DNA from: Mercurialis annua | Taxonomy: Eukaryota > Streptophyta > Magnoliopsida > Malpighiales > Euphorbiaceae | Direction of reading: 5' to 3' | DNA: 64,000 nt | NCBI RefSeq assembly: GCF_937616625.2 | Contig: NC_065572.1 | Coordinates: 69,872,653 to 69,936,652 of the forward strand | In this document: positions 34,876 through 45,411 of the stretch, one piece after another | Layout: every line of letters begins with the position of its first letter | Numbering within the stretch: the first letter of the stretch is position 1 | Program-made: the position numbers and the translations under genes | Notes under the pieces: generated by a model | Databases searched by the model: none | The model's input: only the letters and a program-made list of their open reading frames with translations | Told to the model about the DNA's origin: nothing

Positions 34876-36682
34876 GAAGTTCTAAGTGGCATGGATGATA
34901 GAAAGTTTTTTGCTTCCACTTGGAAAATTTCAAATTAAGATGAAGCTTTTGCTTTAATGCATTTTATAGCCTATTTGGTGAAAAGATTTCAGGACTCCAT
35001 GTATATTTGCTAAGGGGGAGATTGTTGGATTTTGTGGCTCATGATTGTGATATTTTTATTTTAATAGGACTGTGTTTAAAATTGTTTATCAAATTTAGAA
35101 ATTTAAATCAATATGTGATTGTATTTAAATTGTATTATTAACGTTTAATTTAAATGTTTGATATTAGCAGTGTACTATAGTCAAATGGTATAAACGTTGT
35201 ACAGCAAACTGTTAGATTGTGGGTTCAAATCCTCCCGCAAACGCTCCTCCATTTTAATTATATAAAAAAAGTTTGATAGTATTATTCTGTTATAGCTATC
35301 ACTTTTGTTAATAAAATAATTTTTCTCTGTTAATAAACGTAAATCATATTGATCGAGTCACATAAATTTTCATATATTTATTTCTTTATGTTTGTCTTAT
35401 TTTACGTAAATATACATTATATATTGGAATAATCTTTTACAGCTTAGTTTATTGATTGAATTACATATTTCTTTCTTATATCCAAAATGTGGTATCTTTT
35501 TAACTTTTAATTTCCATATTTTTGACTTGGCATACTAGAAAGAATAGCAATCTGATAACAGAAAAGCTTTGATAGGAAGGAAAAAGAAACAATTTAAGTT
35601 TTGCGAATGGAATTTTGTCCGAATCAGAAGATGTTTAGAGTCAAGACAATCAAAGTTTGCACATGCATAAAGTCGAAAGAATCTTCATCTGCAACACCCC
35701 TTCCCCATATACTTTTTTTCTAATAGTACTAAATCATTATAATTTTCTTCTTTCAACTATGTCCATGCTTCATAAATCTGAATTAAGAGAATCAATCATC
35801 TTTCAAATGAATAATGATTATTATAATAAAAAATCGATGTTTGTTTTCTTGAACTTATTTGTAGATGATTTATTTCTCAAGTAAATTAGCCTTTTTAGGT
35901 AAAATTCTATTAATATTCACAAATCATTGTAATCTTAATTATTTAAAGTTAATTTAAACGTATGCATAATATTTTTTCTGACCTTTTATGTTGTTGAACA
36001 TTTTTGGATTATATAATAAATTTATATATAAACAAGATAATATAAAGAGATAGTTTTACTTATAATGTGTTTGATTCAAATAAATTTAAAAATTTGTTAT
36101 AGATAAATATAATAATGTGTAATTTATTTATTAATTCTTTTATATATACTATTTTTTTTAAATGATTCATATTTATAATAAATTATTTAAAAAAATAATT
36201 ACAATTAAAATAAATTTTAGAGTAACTTAAATAAGAATTTATTCTCTTTGCAAATAACATACAATATAATTTCCGTGTGTGTGAAATCGTTCAATTATTA
36301 CTTCCTTCAGTCTATATTACTTGTCGCTTTAGTCTTTGCCATGTCATTAAAAAAAAGCTACATATGTATGAATTTATAAATACTTTTACTAAGTTAACCT
36401 ACATTATAAATTTATCAACATTTACGACTGGATTTATATTTGTATCATTATATTATTTTAACAAATTAATTAAAGATAATTTTTTTTAAAAATCATTTTG
36501 ATATTATAAAATAATAAATATTATAGACTAAAAATATTTAATAAAAGAATAAATATTATGGAATGATTAAAATATATATAATAAGAAAATAACTAATATG
36601 TACACTTATCTATTTTAAAAAATTTAAGATTTATGAAGATCTTCAATGATAAATTAATGCATTAAATATATATTTAGTTGAA
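34876..36682. other. AT-rich intergenic DNA
   Basis: Apart from a tRNA-like segment at 35181-35240 nothing was recognised; short frames have no domain. Confidence 0.45.
35181..35240 (+). other. tRNA-like segment with A and B boxes (SINE head or tRNA relic)
   Basis: TAGTCAAATGG fits the pol III A-box consensus and GGTTCAAATCC the B-box consensus, spaced about 40 bases apart. No convincing acceptor stem could be paired, so it is more likely a SINE head or tRNA relic than a working tRNA. Confidence 0.4.
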
Positions 36683-36690
36683 AGTAAACA

Positions 36691-37265
36691 CTAAGGCTAG
36701 CAATTCGTGTCATCGTGTTATAAACATGTCGTGTACGCATTTAAATATAGATAATTTCTCGCAACCTGACACCGACCCATTTAACTAATCGTGTCAAAAT
36801 GTCAAACCCGAATCTGACCCGTTTATTAAACGGGTTAACACGTGTTGAACTGTTTAACCCGTTTATTAAAACAAGTCATAACAAATTACATGTTTAACCT
36901 GTTTAATACGTTTATTAATGACCCATTTAACCTATTTAACATATTTTTTAATTAAATAAGTATAATTAAACAATAAAACTCCAAAATAACCATAAATTTC
37001 AATACGACAAACAATAATTATGCATTATATGAATAAACCTGGTCTCATATAATAACTTAAATAATTTCATAATGAATAAATAAATTTAAACGTGTCTTAA
37101 TGTATTTTAAACAGGTTAGGCAGGTTTAACCTGTCTAACCCACTATTTAATCATGTTATAAACAGGTTGACTTGTTTATGATCCAAATTCATATAAGCTC
37201 AACCTGAATCCGCTTAATTTCGTATCGTGTCGTGTCAACGAGTCGTATAGGAAATTGCCGGACCT
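36691..37265. mobile_element. Non-autonomous hAT element
   Basis: A perfect 8-bp target duplication AGTAAACA (36683-36690 and 37266-37273) flanks a 575-bp element. Its ends, AAGGCTAGCAATTCGTGTC and inverted AGGTCCGGCAATTTCC, are imperfect inverted repeats. Subterminal CGTGTCGTGTC and repeated GACCCGTTTATTAAACGGG-type motifs are typical of plant hAT elements. No transposase. Confidence 0.8.
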
Positions 37266-37273
37266 AGTAAACA

Positions 37274-38572
37274 ACCCAATGAGATTCTGAAGCATAAAAG
37301 TTTTGTATCTCTCGGCATAAACTCCGTAGCTCATACGATGAACGGTTCAAAAGAAAGAGTCAGTAGCCAGGATGATGTTCAGTTACAGCCTTGTGGCCAT
37401 CCCACGTGCCAAGACTGGCCGGAGCGTGGGCTGCTGAGTTATAAAGTTGAGAGCTTTTTTCAATTGAGGCCCCGACAACCTTAGCCCTACCATAAAGCTT
37501 ATATCCATGTCCAAAGAACCCAATGTTTTTCATTTAAATTCAAGTATGTTTTATTTGCACAAAGATAAAATTTTCTAAAATTCGAGCTTGTTCCTTTTCT
37601 TTCAAAGGAAACTTTAAGCTCGTTTTTAACTGGTATTTTAAACCGTAACCAATAACAGAACCGGTATGATTATTGATTTAAGGTTCAACCGGTGATTATT
37701 GGTTTAAGGTTCAACCGGTAATAGAACCAATATAATTATTAGCAATTTGAATTTTTTTTGATAAATCGCAATTTGAATTTAAAGATATGATATAACAATT
37801 TTGATTATTTATTAGCGTTTCAAGTTCAATAAACATTTTTCTGGAAATGTATGCTAAGATAATAATATTGTTGTAATCTCACACAACATTATAAACCTTT
37901 GATGAATTAATTCTTTGATAGGACTATGTAAAATAATTATGTCATCACATTTTATTTTATAATTTTTTTTAATAAATAAGAAGGAAGGACGCTTGTAGGA
38001 AGAAATGGACTCACGACCTAGCAGTTTGCTGCCCGGCGTTTATAGCTCATTGATTTTTTATAATTAGCTCAAATACATTTTATTTTATAAGTTCAAATTA
38101 TGAATTATTATAGAGCATAAAGTTTAGAGGAGTTATATCATGCAATCTCCATGATAATTGTCTGAACAATAAAAAAAAAATACTTTTGGATACCGTATAA
38201 TGATATTATACGAAATGCTTTCTATAAATATTGTATAGATTTTAAATTGGGATTGAGTCGAACTTTTGTTAAAACAAGACTTGACGCACGTGCAAGTCTA
38301 ATAATTAGACACCCACACTGATCTCCATATCCTCATCTTCTCTAATTATAAAAAGAGAAAAGGAGATTTATGGAGTCAATTATTAAATATTAATAAAATC
38401 AGAAAAAAGAGAGAGTTCAGTACTGCCACAACAAAACTAAGGAAAACAAACTCCAAAAGGGAAAACCTACTCATAGCTCAATAACGCCATCCGTTTGTTT
38501 ATAGTACCCCACTTTTTGTTTCTATAACGGAATTCTACCTTTCTACCCAAAACAGCCCCTCTCCTTTTTATA
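37274..38572. other. AT-rich intergenic DNA
   Basis: No gene was recognised. A weak tRNA-like patch is present near 37985-38045 on the minus strand (GCTGCTAGG-type anticodon arm and GGTCGTGAGTCC), too degenerate to call. Confidence 0.45.
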
Positions 38573-38577
38573 TTAAT

Positions 38578-39170
38578 TGATGGAGTCTGCCTTCTGAACC
38601 GGTGAGCGAACCTGCAAAACAGGGTAGAAGCTAATCGGACGGTGGTTGTCCGATTAACTCTCCGATGCTAAAGTCAGTTTAGAGCTTTGAGCAGCGTTTT
38701 GAGTATATGAATGTAATTGTGATTCTAGGCATACCTCGTGCTCCTTTTATAGTAGTCGAATATACCTAGTAGAGTTGTATTAGGTAGGTGAATCCTACTT
38801 TGTAGGGATTCGGCCGTATCTTAAGGATTCTCCTGATTTGTCGAGATCTACCTTAATCTGATAAGAGTCCTATTTAGGAACGTCTTCCTAAATAGTCTTA
38901 TCTTCCTAAAGTAGAGCTTATCCTTCCATATGTAGTGTTTGTGTCCAAATAGGACAAGGTTTCCATATTTAGTCGTTTATCCGAATCCCGGACCTGACGC
39001 GCTCTTGGCGGATCATGTGGGATTCGGTCTTTATTAGTGTATTACCGAATCTTAGAGATTCGGTATCTCCTTCATATCTTTCCGTCTTCAGGGGGAGTCC
39101 GGTGTCGCCTGAGAGTGGATCTCCTGCAACTCGGCTCCATTATACTTACAGTAGGATTCGGTATCCATCA
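38578..39170 (-). repeat. 3' LTR of element 2
   Basis: 593 bp, no difference seen from 44814-45406. A minus-strand TATA box (TATAAAAGG) lies at 38753-38761. Confidence 0.95.
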
Positions 39171-39183
39171 TTAGCCCCCCCGC
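39171..39183 (-). other. Polypurine tract, element 2
   Basis: Reads GCGGGGGGGCTAA on the minus strand directly before the 3' LTR. Confidence 0.8.
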
Positions 39184-39303
39184 AAGTGAGCTGAAGTAGT
39201 TTGGCATTTATGCCTTAGTGGATTTTAGCTCTTTTGGAGCTGAGTTCTTTTATGCGGGCGAGTCGCTTTGTATTCCGGGCGAGCCGTTTCATATGTTTGT
39301 GGG

Positions 39304-39342
39304 TGACGTTTCCTCTTCAGTAAGATTCTGTGTTGCCACGTG
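39304..39342 (+). promoter_or_regulatory. Candidate regulatory sites of the opposite-strand gene, element 2
   Basis: TGACGT (39304-39309) and the G-box CACGTG within GCCACGTGTCGG (39337-39342) lie upstream of the plus-strand gene and inside the element. A possible 5'-UTR intron runs from donor GTATGT at 39525 to acceptor TTCTAG ending 39705. bZIP/bHLH binding is inferred only from the motifs. Confidence 0.35.
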
Positions 39343-39706
39343 TCGGCTTTTAATGATTTAAACGGTTAATGATTCAAAAGCGTTTTGTATTTAATCTCTT
39401 CGCATTTCTTCTTTTCCCTCTTACTTTGCTTTTCGAATTTACTCTCATTTCTTGTAGCTATTTCCTTTTCGTTCTTCGTTTGATTATTTGATTCTTCGTG
39501 ACTTGTTTTCTCCAGATTTTTCAGGTATGTTTTCTTTCGTCGTTTGGATGTTAATATGGCTTTCTTCTTTGTATATTCTCCACGTTTTATATTCTGGAAA
39601 TTTCTTCTGTACTTGTTGTTCTTTGATGTGTTCTTCAACGTGTTCTTCAATATATTTTTTGTTTGATCCTTATTTTGTGTTTATGTTTGTGATTCCCTGT
39701 TCTAGG

Positions 39707-41607
39707 ATGCCTCTTAGTCGAGTAGAAGATGCTTGCGCTGCTATGGCTTTTACCCGATCGAAGCTTCGTAGGGATGAAGTCTTAGATATCTATTTTAAGT
39801 ATAGTTTTCCTTTTGATTATAGGGTAATATTACCCGGTGCCGATATGGCTGCGTCTGATTCTCCCGGATCTTCTTGTAGGGCGGTTCTTTTTGAAGAGCA
39901 ATTTGCTGCTGGTCTTAGGTTTCCTTTGGATCCATTTTTAGTAGAAGTGTGTAGGGATTTAAAGGTTGCTCTAGGGCAACTTTACCCTGGTACGATTAGA
40001 GTAGTGCTCGCCTTTTCGGAGGCATGTAGGCTCCGGGGCTGTGCCCCTTCTCTCAAAGTGTTATATCATTTTGTAGATTTTAGGAAGTGTGATGGCTGCT
40101 TCGTTTTCGCCCTTGGTAGAGAAGGGCGATCTCGTATTTATCTTCCTTGCCTAACCAGCCGCTGGCGAAGGCGTTTCTTTATTGTCTATCATAAATTTGC
40201 TTTTCTTCATTTTTCGGATGGTTTTTCTTCTCATCCAGTTCGGAGCTGTTCTTCTTCTTTAAGTTTATCCGAGTCAAAACTTGCTTTTGACATATCTTCT
40301 TGTAGTATTGTGTCTCGTCCCATTTTAGATGTCTTGGTTAATAGTCATCTTCGGAGTCGATGGTTTCCTTTGGAGGATCCTCCTCGAGGCTTGGCGGATC
40401 TTTGCTACTCTTTTGTTCAAGGTATATTAATTTGCTTAAGTTCTTTTTAATGTTTCTTTTGTAGGATGTCTTCTTCTTCTGACGATTTCCTTTCCGGATT
40501 TCAAGTAGATTTGGACGTTCCGATGGGTGGTCCTGACGTTCCTGTCGCCAACGTTATTCCTGGCGACATTGTCGTGGATGGAGCTCCTGTTGATATCCCC
40601 CTAGCTTCCGCCGAGGTAGCGTTGCCTGAGGTTATTGTTATAAATGATGATGATGGTGATGACTTGGCTGTTCCAGTCGGCGACGAGGCGATTCCGTCAC
40701 TACTTCCCCCTCTAGCATCATCTATCGTTTCGGGGGGAGTTGGGGGTGTGGCCTTAGAGGGGCTTGTTGTTGCTGATTCGGGGGAGATTTTTCTAGGTCG
40801 AGACCCGGATTCTCCGTCTAGAAAAAGACGTCGAGTTGTCGATGATTCTCCTACGAGGGAGAGTTTTCCTGGAAGCTCTTCTTCTGCTCCAGACTTGGTT
40901 CAATGGGTCGAAGGTCAGGATCCTGCCAGTTTGCTGAATCCGAGAGTGCTAGCGGAATATATCCGGACTTTGGCGATTCCTGATGATGTCACGTGGTTCT
41001 GTGGTAGGCCGGGTCAGGAGCTTTCCGATCTGGCTTGTTTTCATGGTTTCTCTGTAAGTGCTTTCTTTCTTGAGTATAATATGTTTTTTGTATTCAGTTG
41101 CTTTCTTATTTGTTTATTTCTGGTGTGTAGGCCCTTCAATCTGTTCTGGTATTGAACGACCGCCGACAGTGTGCCGAGGAGGAGGTCGAGCGTCTGTCTG
41201 CTCTTTTGGCGACTTCCGAGTCTGAAAGGGCGAAATTGAAGGCCTCTTTGGAAGAGCATGATTCCCTTCTGGCGCAGCTCAAGGCGCAGGATGCGATTAA
41301 TGATCGCCAAGTGAAAGTGATTGAGAAAAAGACCGATGACTTGACTCAAGAGATCGAGGAGCTCATTCGGATCAATTCCCTTGTTGGTGGGGAGAGGGAT
41401 AGTCTTAGATCGGAGGTTGAAGGTCTTCACATCCGTCTGCTAGATACGAAGGCTTTTTACTCTGCCCTGATAAGCGAGTATCGCCTTGCGATTGGGAAGA
41501 AGCTTCTGGAGCAGAATCCCAATATTGATCTTTCTGGGGTCAACGGGTTGGATCCCCAGGCCATCGCCCGTGATCTCCTCGTCAAGATTTCTAAAGACCG
41601 TGTTTAG
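39707..41607 (+). CDS. Opposite-strand spliced gene of element 2 (gypsy-associated domain plus coiled coil)
   Basis: The best model is three exons, 39707-40421, 40506-41053 and 41131-41607, giving 579 residues. Introns are phase 1 then phase 0, as in the gene at 8588. Exon 1 holds the same gypsy-associated domain (FAAGLRFPLD, LGQLYPG). Exon 2 is acidic and low complexity with a basic RKRRRVV cluster. Exon 3 is a coiled coil beginning right after the intron, about 100 residues, then a short tail. The first intron is uncertain: the stronger-looking acceptor ending at 40464 breaks frame, while the one ending at 40505 keeps it. A separate frame starting with ATG at 40466 is the alternative. It runs opposite to and converges with gag. 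Function unknown. Confidence 0.68.
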
Positions 41608-42248
41608 TAGTTTTCTTTTGATTGTATTTGCTGATGTATTAATTTTGCTTTTTGTAATTCGCAATTTATGAATATATTTTCTTCGTTTTTCTTCGAAATG
41701 TGCTTTTGCCTTATCTTTATGTACTTGTCTTGCCTCGAGGGTTATTCTAAACCCTGTTCTTGGCGTTGTTTTTTGTAGAGTTAATCTAAACTCTTTTTAT
41801 TTTTGTTTTTGTTTCGAGTTAATCTAAACTCTTTTTTGGCGATTCGCCTTTTCTGAGTTAATCTAAACTCATTTTTAGCCTTTCGTGGCGATCTGCCTGG
41901 TTCGGCTATTTTGCTTTGAGTTAATTTAAACTCATTTTCTTGGCTCTTAGCCTTTCGTGGCGATTTGCCTGGTTCGGCGATTTTGCTTTGAGTTAATTTG
42001 AACTCATTTTCTTGGCTTTTAGCTTTTCTTGAGTTTGATCTTTAATTTATTTTTTCTTCTTTCGTCTTTGATTTAATCATTCGTGGCTGTTCTTGATTTT
42101 TATTTCTTTATTGGTTCGTCTGGCTAATCAGATGGTAGCGAAATTGAATTTTTATTGATAAAAAGATGGCATACAAAGCATTAAAGATAGATTTGACGCC
42201 ATCTGGTAAGACGGAGAGTCGTTACCGATGATGGGTCGTTTTTCATTC
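41608..42248. other. Convergent spacer between the opposite-strand gene and gag, element 2
   Basis: The 641-bp spacer is mostly T-rich and contains the tandem repeats at 41778-42005. No further gene. Confidence 0.6.
41778..42005. repeat. Tandem repeats around GAGTTAATCTAAACTC
   Basis: Five copies of the imperfect palindrome GAGTTAATYTRAACTC recur, the last two embedded in a roughly 76-bp unit containing TTAGCCTTTCGTGGCGAT and TGCCTGGTTCGGC. The position matches that of the tandem repeats in element 1. Confidence 0.75.
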
Positions 42249-44729
42249 CTATTCTTCCTTCTTTTCGGTCTTGTTTTCTTGGAGATCCACCACTGACTCA
42301 TCATAGCACTTCTTGGCTATTCCTTGGTCTCCTCTCAGCGTCACTACTCCCTTTTCAGTCGGTACCTTCATTGCCAGTGCTCTGATGCTGGTTACCGCTG
42401 CCGAGTCATGGAGGAAAGGTCTTCCTAGGATGGCATTATATGTCAATTCCATGTCCACTATGTTAAATAGTGACATGATTTTCTTGTTCATTCCTCTTTC
42501 TGGGCCGATTATTACTTCCAAGGTGACTGCTCCCAGCGGGGTGATGGATGGTCCACCGAGTCCTGATAGCGGAATTGGGACTCGGCGTAACCTTGACGCT
42601 GTTCCTCCCAACATTTTGTATGCTGCATTCGTCATGAGGTTTACTGCACTTCCTTCGTCGATAAGGATCCGCTCCATGTTCCAATTTTCAATGATAGTAG
42701 TCACTACCAAAGCATCGTTGTGAGGTGCTTTGACGTGTTCATAGTCTTCTACATCGAAGATCACTGGCGGCATGTGAGTTTCTCGTATGTTCATTACTTC
42801 CTTCCTCTGCTTCCTCCTGATCGTGGAGCTACTATGCCCTCCACCATTAATCATGTGTATGGTTCCCAGGATTTTGGATGGGCGCTCGTCTTCCTTTTCT
42901 TTTGGCTTGTCTTCTCTGTTTCTTTTTTCTCCCTTGTCATTGCTCTTCTCTTTTCGGGCCACAAATTTCCTCAGTTCGCCTGTGTCGATCATTCTTTCGA
43001 TCTCGACCTTTAAGTCTCTGCAGCTATCCGTTTCGTGTCCGTAATCGTCGTGAAATTTGCAGTACTTTCTGGTGTCTCTTGCTTCTGCTTTCATTTTGGG
43101 TGGCCATACCACGTTTTTGATGTTTTCTTTGATCCACATGAGGACATTAGTTCGGCTGGTGTTTAATGGAGTGAAGTTATTCTCATCATCTCTGGGATCG
43201 TATCTCGATTCATATCTTGTCTGGGGGGCGAATCGTCTGCTTTCTTCGGGTCTTCCTCTCCTGTCATCAGGTTTGGACTTGGTTTTTTCTCTGGATCTCT
43301 CTTTTGATTCTTTTCCTTTTGCTTCCTTTCCGCGAATCGCCCTTCGCCCTTCGTCTAACTCGAAGTATTTCTGAGCTATGCCCATTAAGTTCGAGAAAGT
43401 TGTGGGTTTATTGACTAGCAGCTTGTCCACCAGCTTTCCGAATCGCGTCCCGTCTCGCAATGCTTCTGTCGCCATGTCGACGTTCAGGTTGTCTATCTTC
43501 ATAGCTTGCTTGTTGAATCGTTCGATGTAGCTTCGCAGGGTTTCTCCTTCTTCTTGGATACAGGCTCTTAGGATACTGGTAGTGGTTTTAGCTGGGATGT
43601 TTGTGAGATATCTGTTGAGGAATTCTGTTGAAAGCGAAGCGAAGCTTTTGATCGAGCCTGGTTTTAATTTGTTATACCATCTCTGGGCTGTGCCCGTGAG
43701 CGTGGTAGGGAAAACCCTGCAGAGGATGGCGTCTGATACGCTGAGTAGCCCCATGGTCGCTGTGAACCTAGAGGTATGGTCTCGGGGGTCTCCTTCCCCA
43801 TTGAAAATTGGCAAGGTCGGCAGCTTCATGCTGTACGGGATGGTTTCCTCCATGATCTCGGGCGAGAGGGGTGATCCTTTCAACCTGAGGTCCTCTATGT
43901 CTAATTCTTCAGATTTTAGTTTCTTGAGCGCTTTGGCGATCTTCTCTTCTAAATCTTCTTCCACCACATATGTGGCTTTGCTTTTTTGGGGTGTCTCTGA
44001 CGATTCGCCCTCTCCTTCTTGGTGTTTTTTCTTATTTTGTTCTTTCCCTGCATCTCTTTCTTGTCGCTTACTCCTTGGTGGGGCGTCTTCTTTTTCCTTC
44101 TCCCTTCGTTCGTCTCTTTTCGTATTCAGACCGCTTCGGGCGTCCTCCTGGTTGTGCTCATTTCTGGGTGCCTCCGGTGATTCCTCGTTAGATTTTTCTC
44201 TGTCAGGACTTTCCTCGTCGCTGGTTTCCTTTTCTCGCTGGTTTCTTGCTTCGTTCCTTTCTTCGTTTCCTCTGGTCCGAGGTTCTTTGCTTTTGTTGTT
44301 TTCTGCCCTTGTCTCTCGTCGGCCTGGGTTTGCTTTTTCTGTTCTTTCTCTTCTTCTGGGAGCTGTAGGGCTGAAGTTTTCCCTTAGCATTTTCATAGTT
44401 TCTTCGTGCCTGTCGTTTGTTCTTTTGGCCTCATTGGCCAATCTGTCAAGATTTGCCTGTACAGATTCTAGTATCTTTTTCAGCATTTCGCTGTGTGGAT
44501 CTTGTGCCGCTGCATTCGGTGCTTGTTCTTCAGTGCTTAGGTTGAAAGCAATTGGGATGCTTCCTCTTATTGGATTAGTTTGGTACTGGGGTGTTGAGAA
44601 AGAGAGCCCTCCGGTGTTGCTTTTTTCCCCGGAGTTGAGAAGCCCGTCTTCCGTCACGTTGATTATCTCCGGAGTGCTTTTTGGGTCCATTGGTTGCTTG
44701 TCCTTCAGGTTTACTCTTTCAGAAGTCAT
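42249..44729 (-). CDS. Gag-protease polyprotein of the non-autonomous element
   Basis: A single frame of 826 residues from the ATG at 44729 (MTSERVNLKD). Residues about 100-270 are highly charged, rich in Lys, Glu and Arg, and likely disordered. A retrotransposon gag domain follows (FNGEGDPRDH, RWYNKLKPGS). Next is a zinc knuckle of form C-x2-H-x4-H-x4-C (CKFHDDYGH). An aspartic-protease-like domain has ILIDEGSAVNL and AILGRPFLHD. The frame ends naturally about 50 residues after this, with no reverse transcriptase or integrase. The protease site is D-E-G rather than D-T-G. Gag would package the element RNA into particles, with polymerase and integrase from a related autonomous element. Confidence 0.9.
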   Translation of the reverse strand: MTSERVNLKDKQPMDPKSTPEIINVTEDGLLNSGEKSNTGGLSFSTPQYQTNPIRGSIPIAFNLSTEEQAPNAAAQDPHSEMLKKILESVQANLDRLANEAKRTNDRHEETMKMLRENFSPTAPRRRERTEKANPGRRETRAENNKSKEPRTRGNEERNEARNQREKETSDEESPDREKSNEESPEAPRNEHNQEDARSGLNTKRDERREKEKEDAPPRSKRQERDAGKEQNKKKHQEGEGESSETPQKSKATYVVEEDLEEKIAKALKKLKSEELDIEDLRLKGSPLSPEIMEETIPYSMKLPTLPIFNGEGDPRDHTSRFTATMGLLSVSDAILCRVFPTTLTGTAQRWYNKLKPGSIKSFASLSTEFLNRYLTNIPAKTTTSILRACIQEEGETLRSYIERFNKQAMKIDNLNVDMATEALRDGTRFGKLVDKLLVNKPTTFSNLMGIAQKYFELDEGRRAIRGKEAKGKESKERSREKTKSKPDDRRGRPEESRRFAPQTRYESRYDPRDDENNFTPLNTSRTNVLMWIKENIKNVVWPPKMKAEARDTRKYCKFHDDYGHETDSCRDLKVEIERMIDTGELRKFVARKEKSNDKGEKRNREDKPKEKEDERPSKILGTIHMINGGGHSSSTIRRKQRKEVMNIRETHMPPVIFDVEDYEHVKAPHNDALVVTTIIENWNMERILIDEGSAVNLMTNAAYKMLGGTASRLRRVPIPLSGLGGPSITPLGAVTLEVIIGPERGMNKKIMSLFNIVDMELTYNAILGRPFLHDSAAVTSIRALAMKVPTEKGVVTLRGDQGIAKKCYDESVVDLQENKTEKKEE

Positions 44730-44792
44730 CTTCTTCAATGAGATTTGTTTTTGAGTTCAGAAAAGCTCCTTCTTTTGAAGTTTAGTTAAGCT

Positions 44793-44811
44793 TTTCCCAC
44801 AGACGGCGCCA
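44793..44811 (-). other. Primer-binding site, element 2
   Basis: Reads TTGGCGCCGTCTGTGGG on the minus strand just inside the 5' LTR. The first nine bases TGGCGCCGT can pair with the 3' end of plant tRNA-Asp; beyond that the match weakens. This form is common in Tat-type elements. Confidence 0.75.
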
Positions 44812-44813
44812 AT

Positions 44814-45406
44814 TGATGGAGTCTGCCTTCTGAACCGGTGAGCGAACCTGCAAAACAGGGTAGAAGCTAATCGGACGGTGGTTGTCCGATTAACTCTCCG
44901 ATGCTAAAGTCAGTTTAGAGCTTTGAGCAGCGTTTTGAGTATATGAATGTAATTGTGATTCTAGGCATACCTCGTGCTCCTTTTATAGTAGTCGAATATA
45001 CCTAGTAGAGTTGTATTAGGTAGGTGAATCCTACTTTGTAGGGATTCGGCCGTATCTTAAGGATTCTCCTGATTTGTCGAGATCTACCTTAATCTGATAA
45101 GAGTCCTATTTAGGAACGTCTTCCTAAATAGTCTTATCTTCCTAAAGTAGAGCTTATCCTTCCATATGTAGTGTTTGTGTCCAAATAGGACAAGGTTTCC
45201 ATATTTAGTCGTTTATCCGAATCCCGGACCTGACGCGCTCTTGGCGGATCATGTGGGATTCGGTCTTTATTAGTGTATTACCGAATCTTAGAGATTCGGT
45301 ATCTCCTTCATATCTTTCCGTCTTCAGGGGGAGTCCGGTGTCGCCTGAGAGTGGATCTCCTGCAACTCGGCTCCATTATACTTACAGTAGGATTCGGTAT
45401 CCATCA
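44814..45406 (-). repeat. 5' LTR of element 2
   Basis: 593 bp, reads as identical to 38578-39170. A TATA box (TATAAAAGG, minus strand) lies at 44989-44997 and would drive the gag transcript. Confidence 0.95.
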
Positions 45407-45411
45407 TTAAT

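Larger units (their letters stand above)
38578..45406 (-). mobile_element. Non-autonomous Tat-related LTR element (gag-protease only)
   Basis: A 6,829-bp element with 593-bp LTRs (TGATGGA...TCCATCA) that read as identical, and a perfect target duplication TTAAT (38573-38577 and 45407-45411). The sense strand is minus. It has a primer-binding site, polypurine tract and gag-protease frame but no reverse transcriptase, RNase H or integrase anywhere, so it needs enzymes supplied in trans. It still keeps a three-exon gene on the opposite strand. This is the arrangement called TR-GAG in plants. Identical LTRs mean it moved very recently. Confidence 0.93.

Noticed and set aside
35181..35240. Functional tRNA gene
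   Set aside because: A and B boxes fit but no acceptor stem pairs convincingly.
43582..44754. 390-codon plus-strand frame
   Set aside because: Shadow of the Lys/Glu-rich gag on the minus strand; its Ser/Phe/Leu composition is what reversing those codons gives. Unlike the real opposite-strand genes it has no introns or domain.
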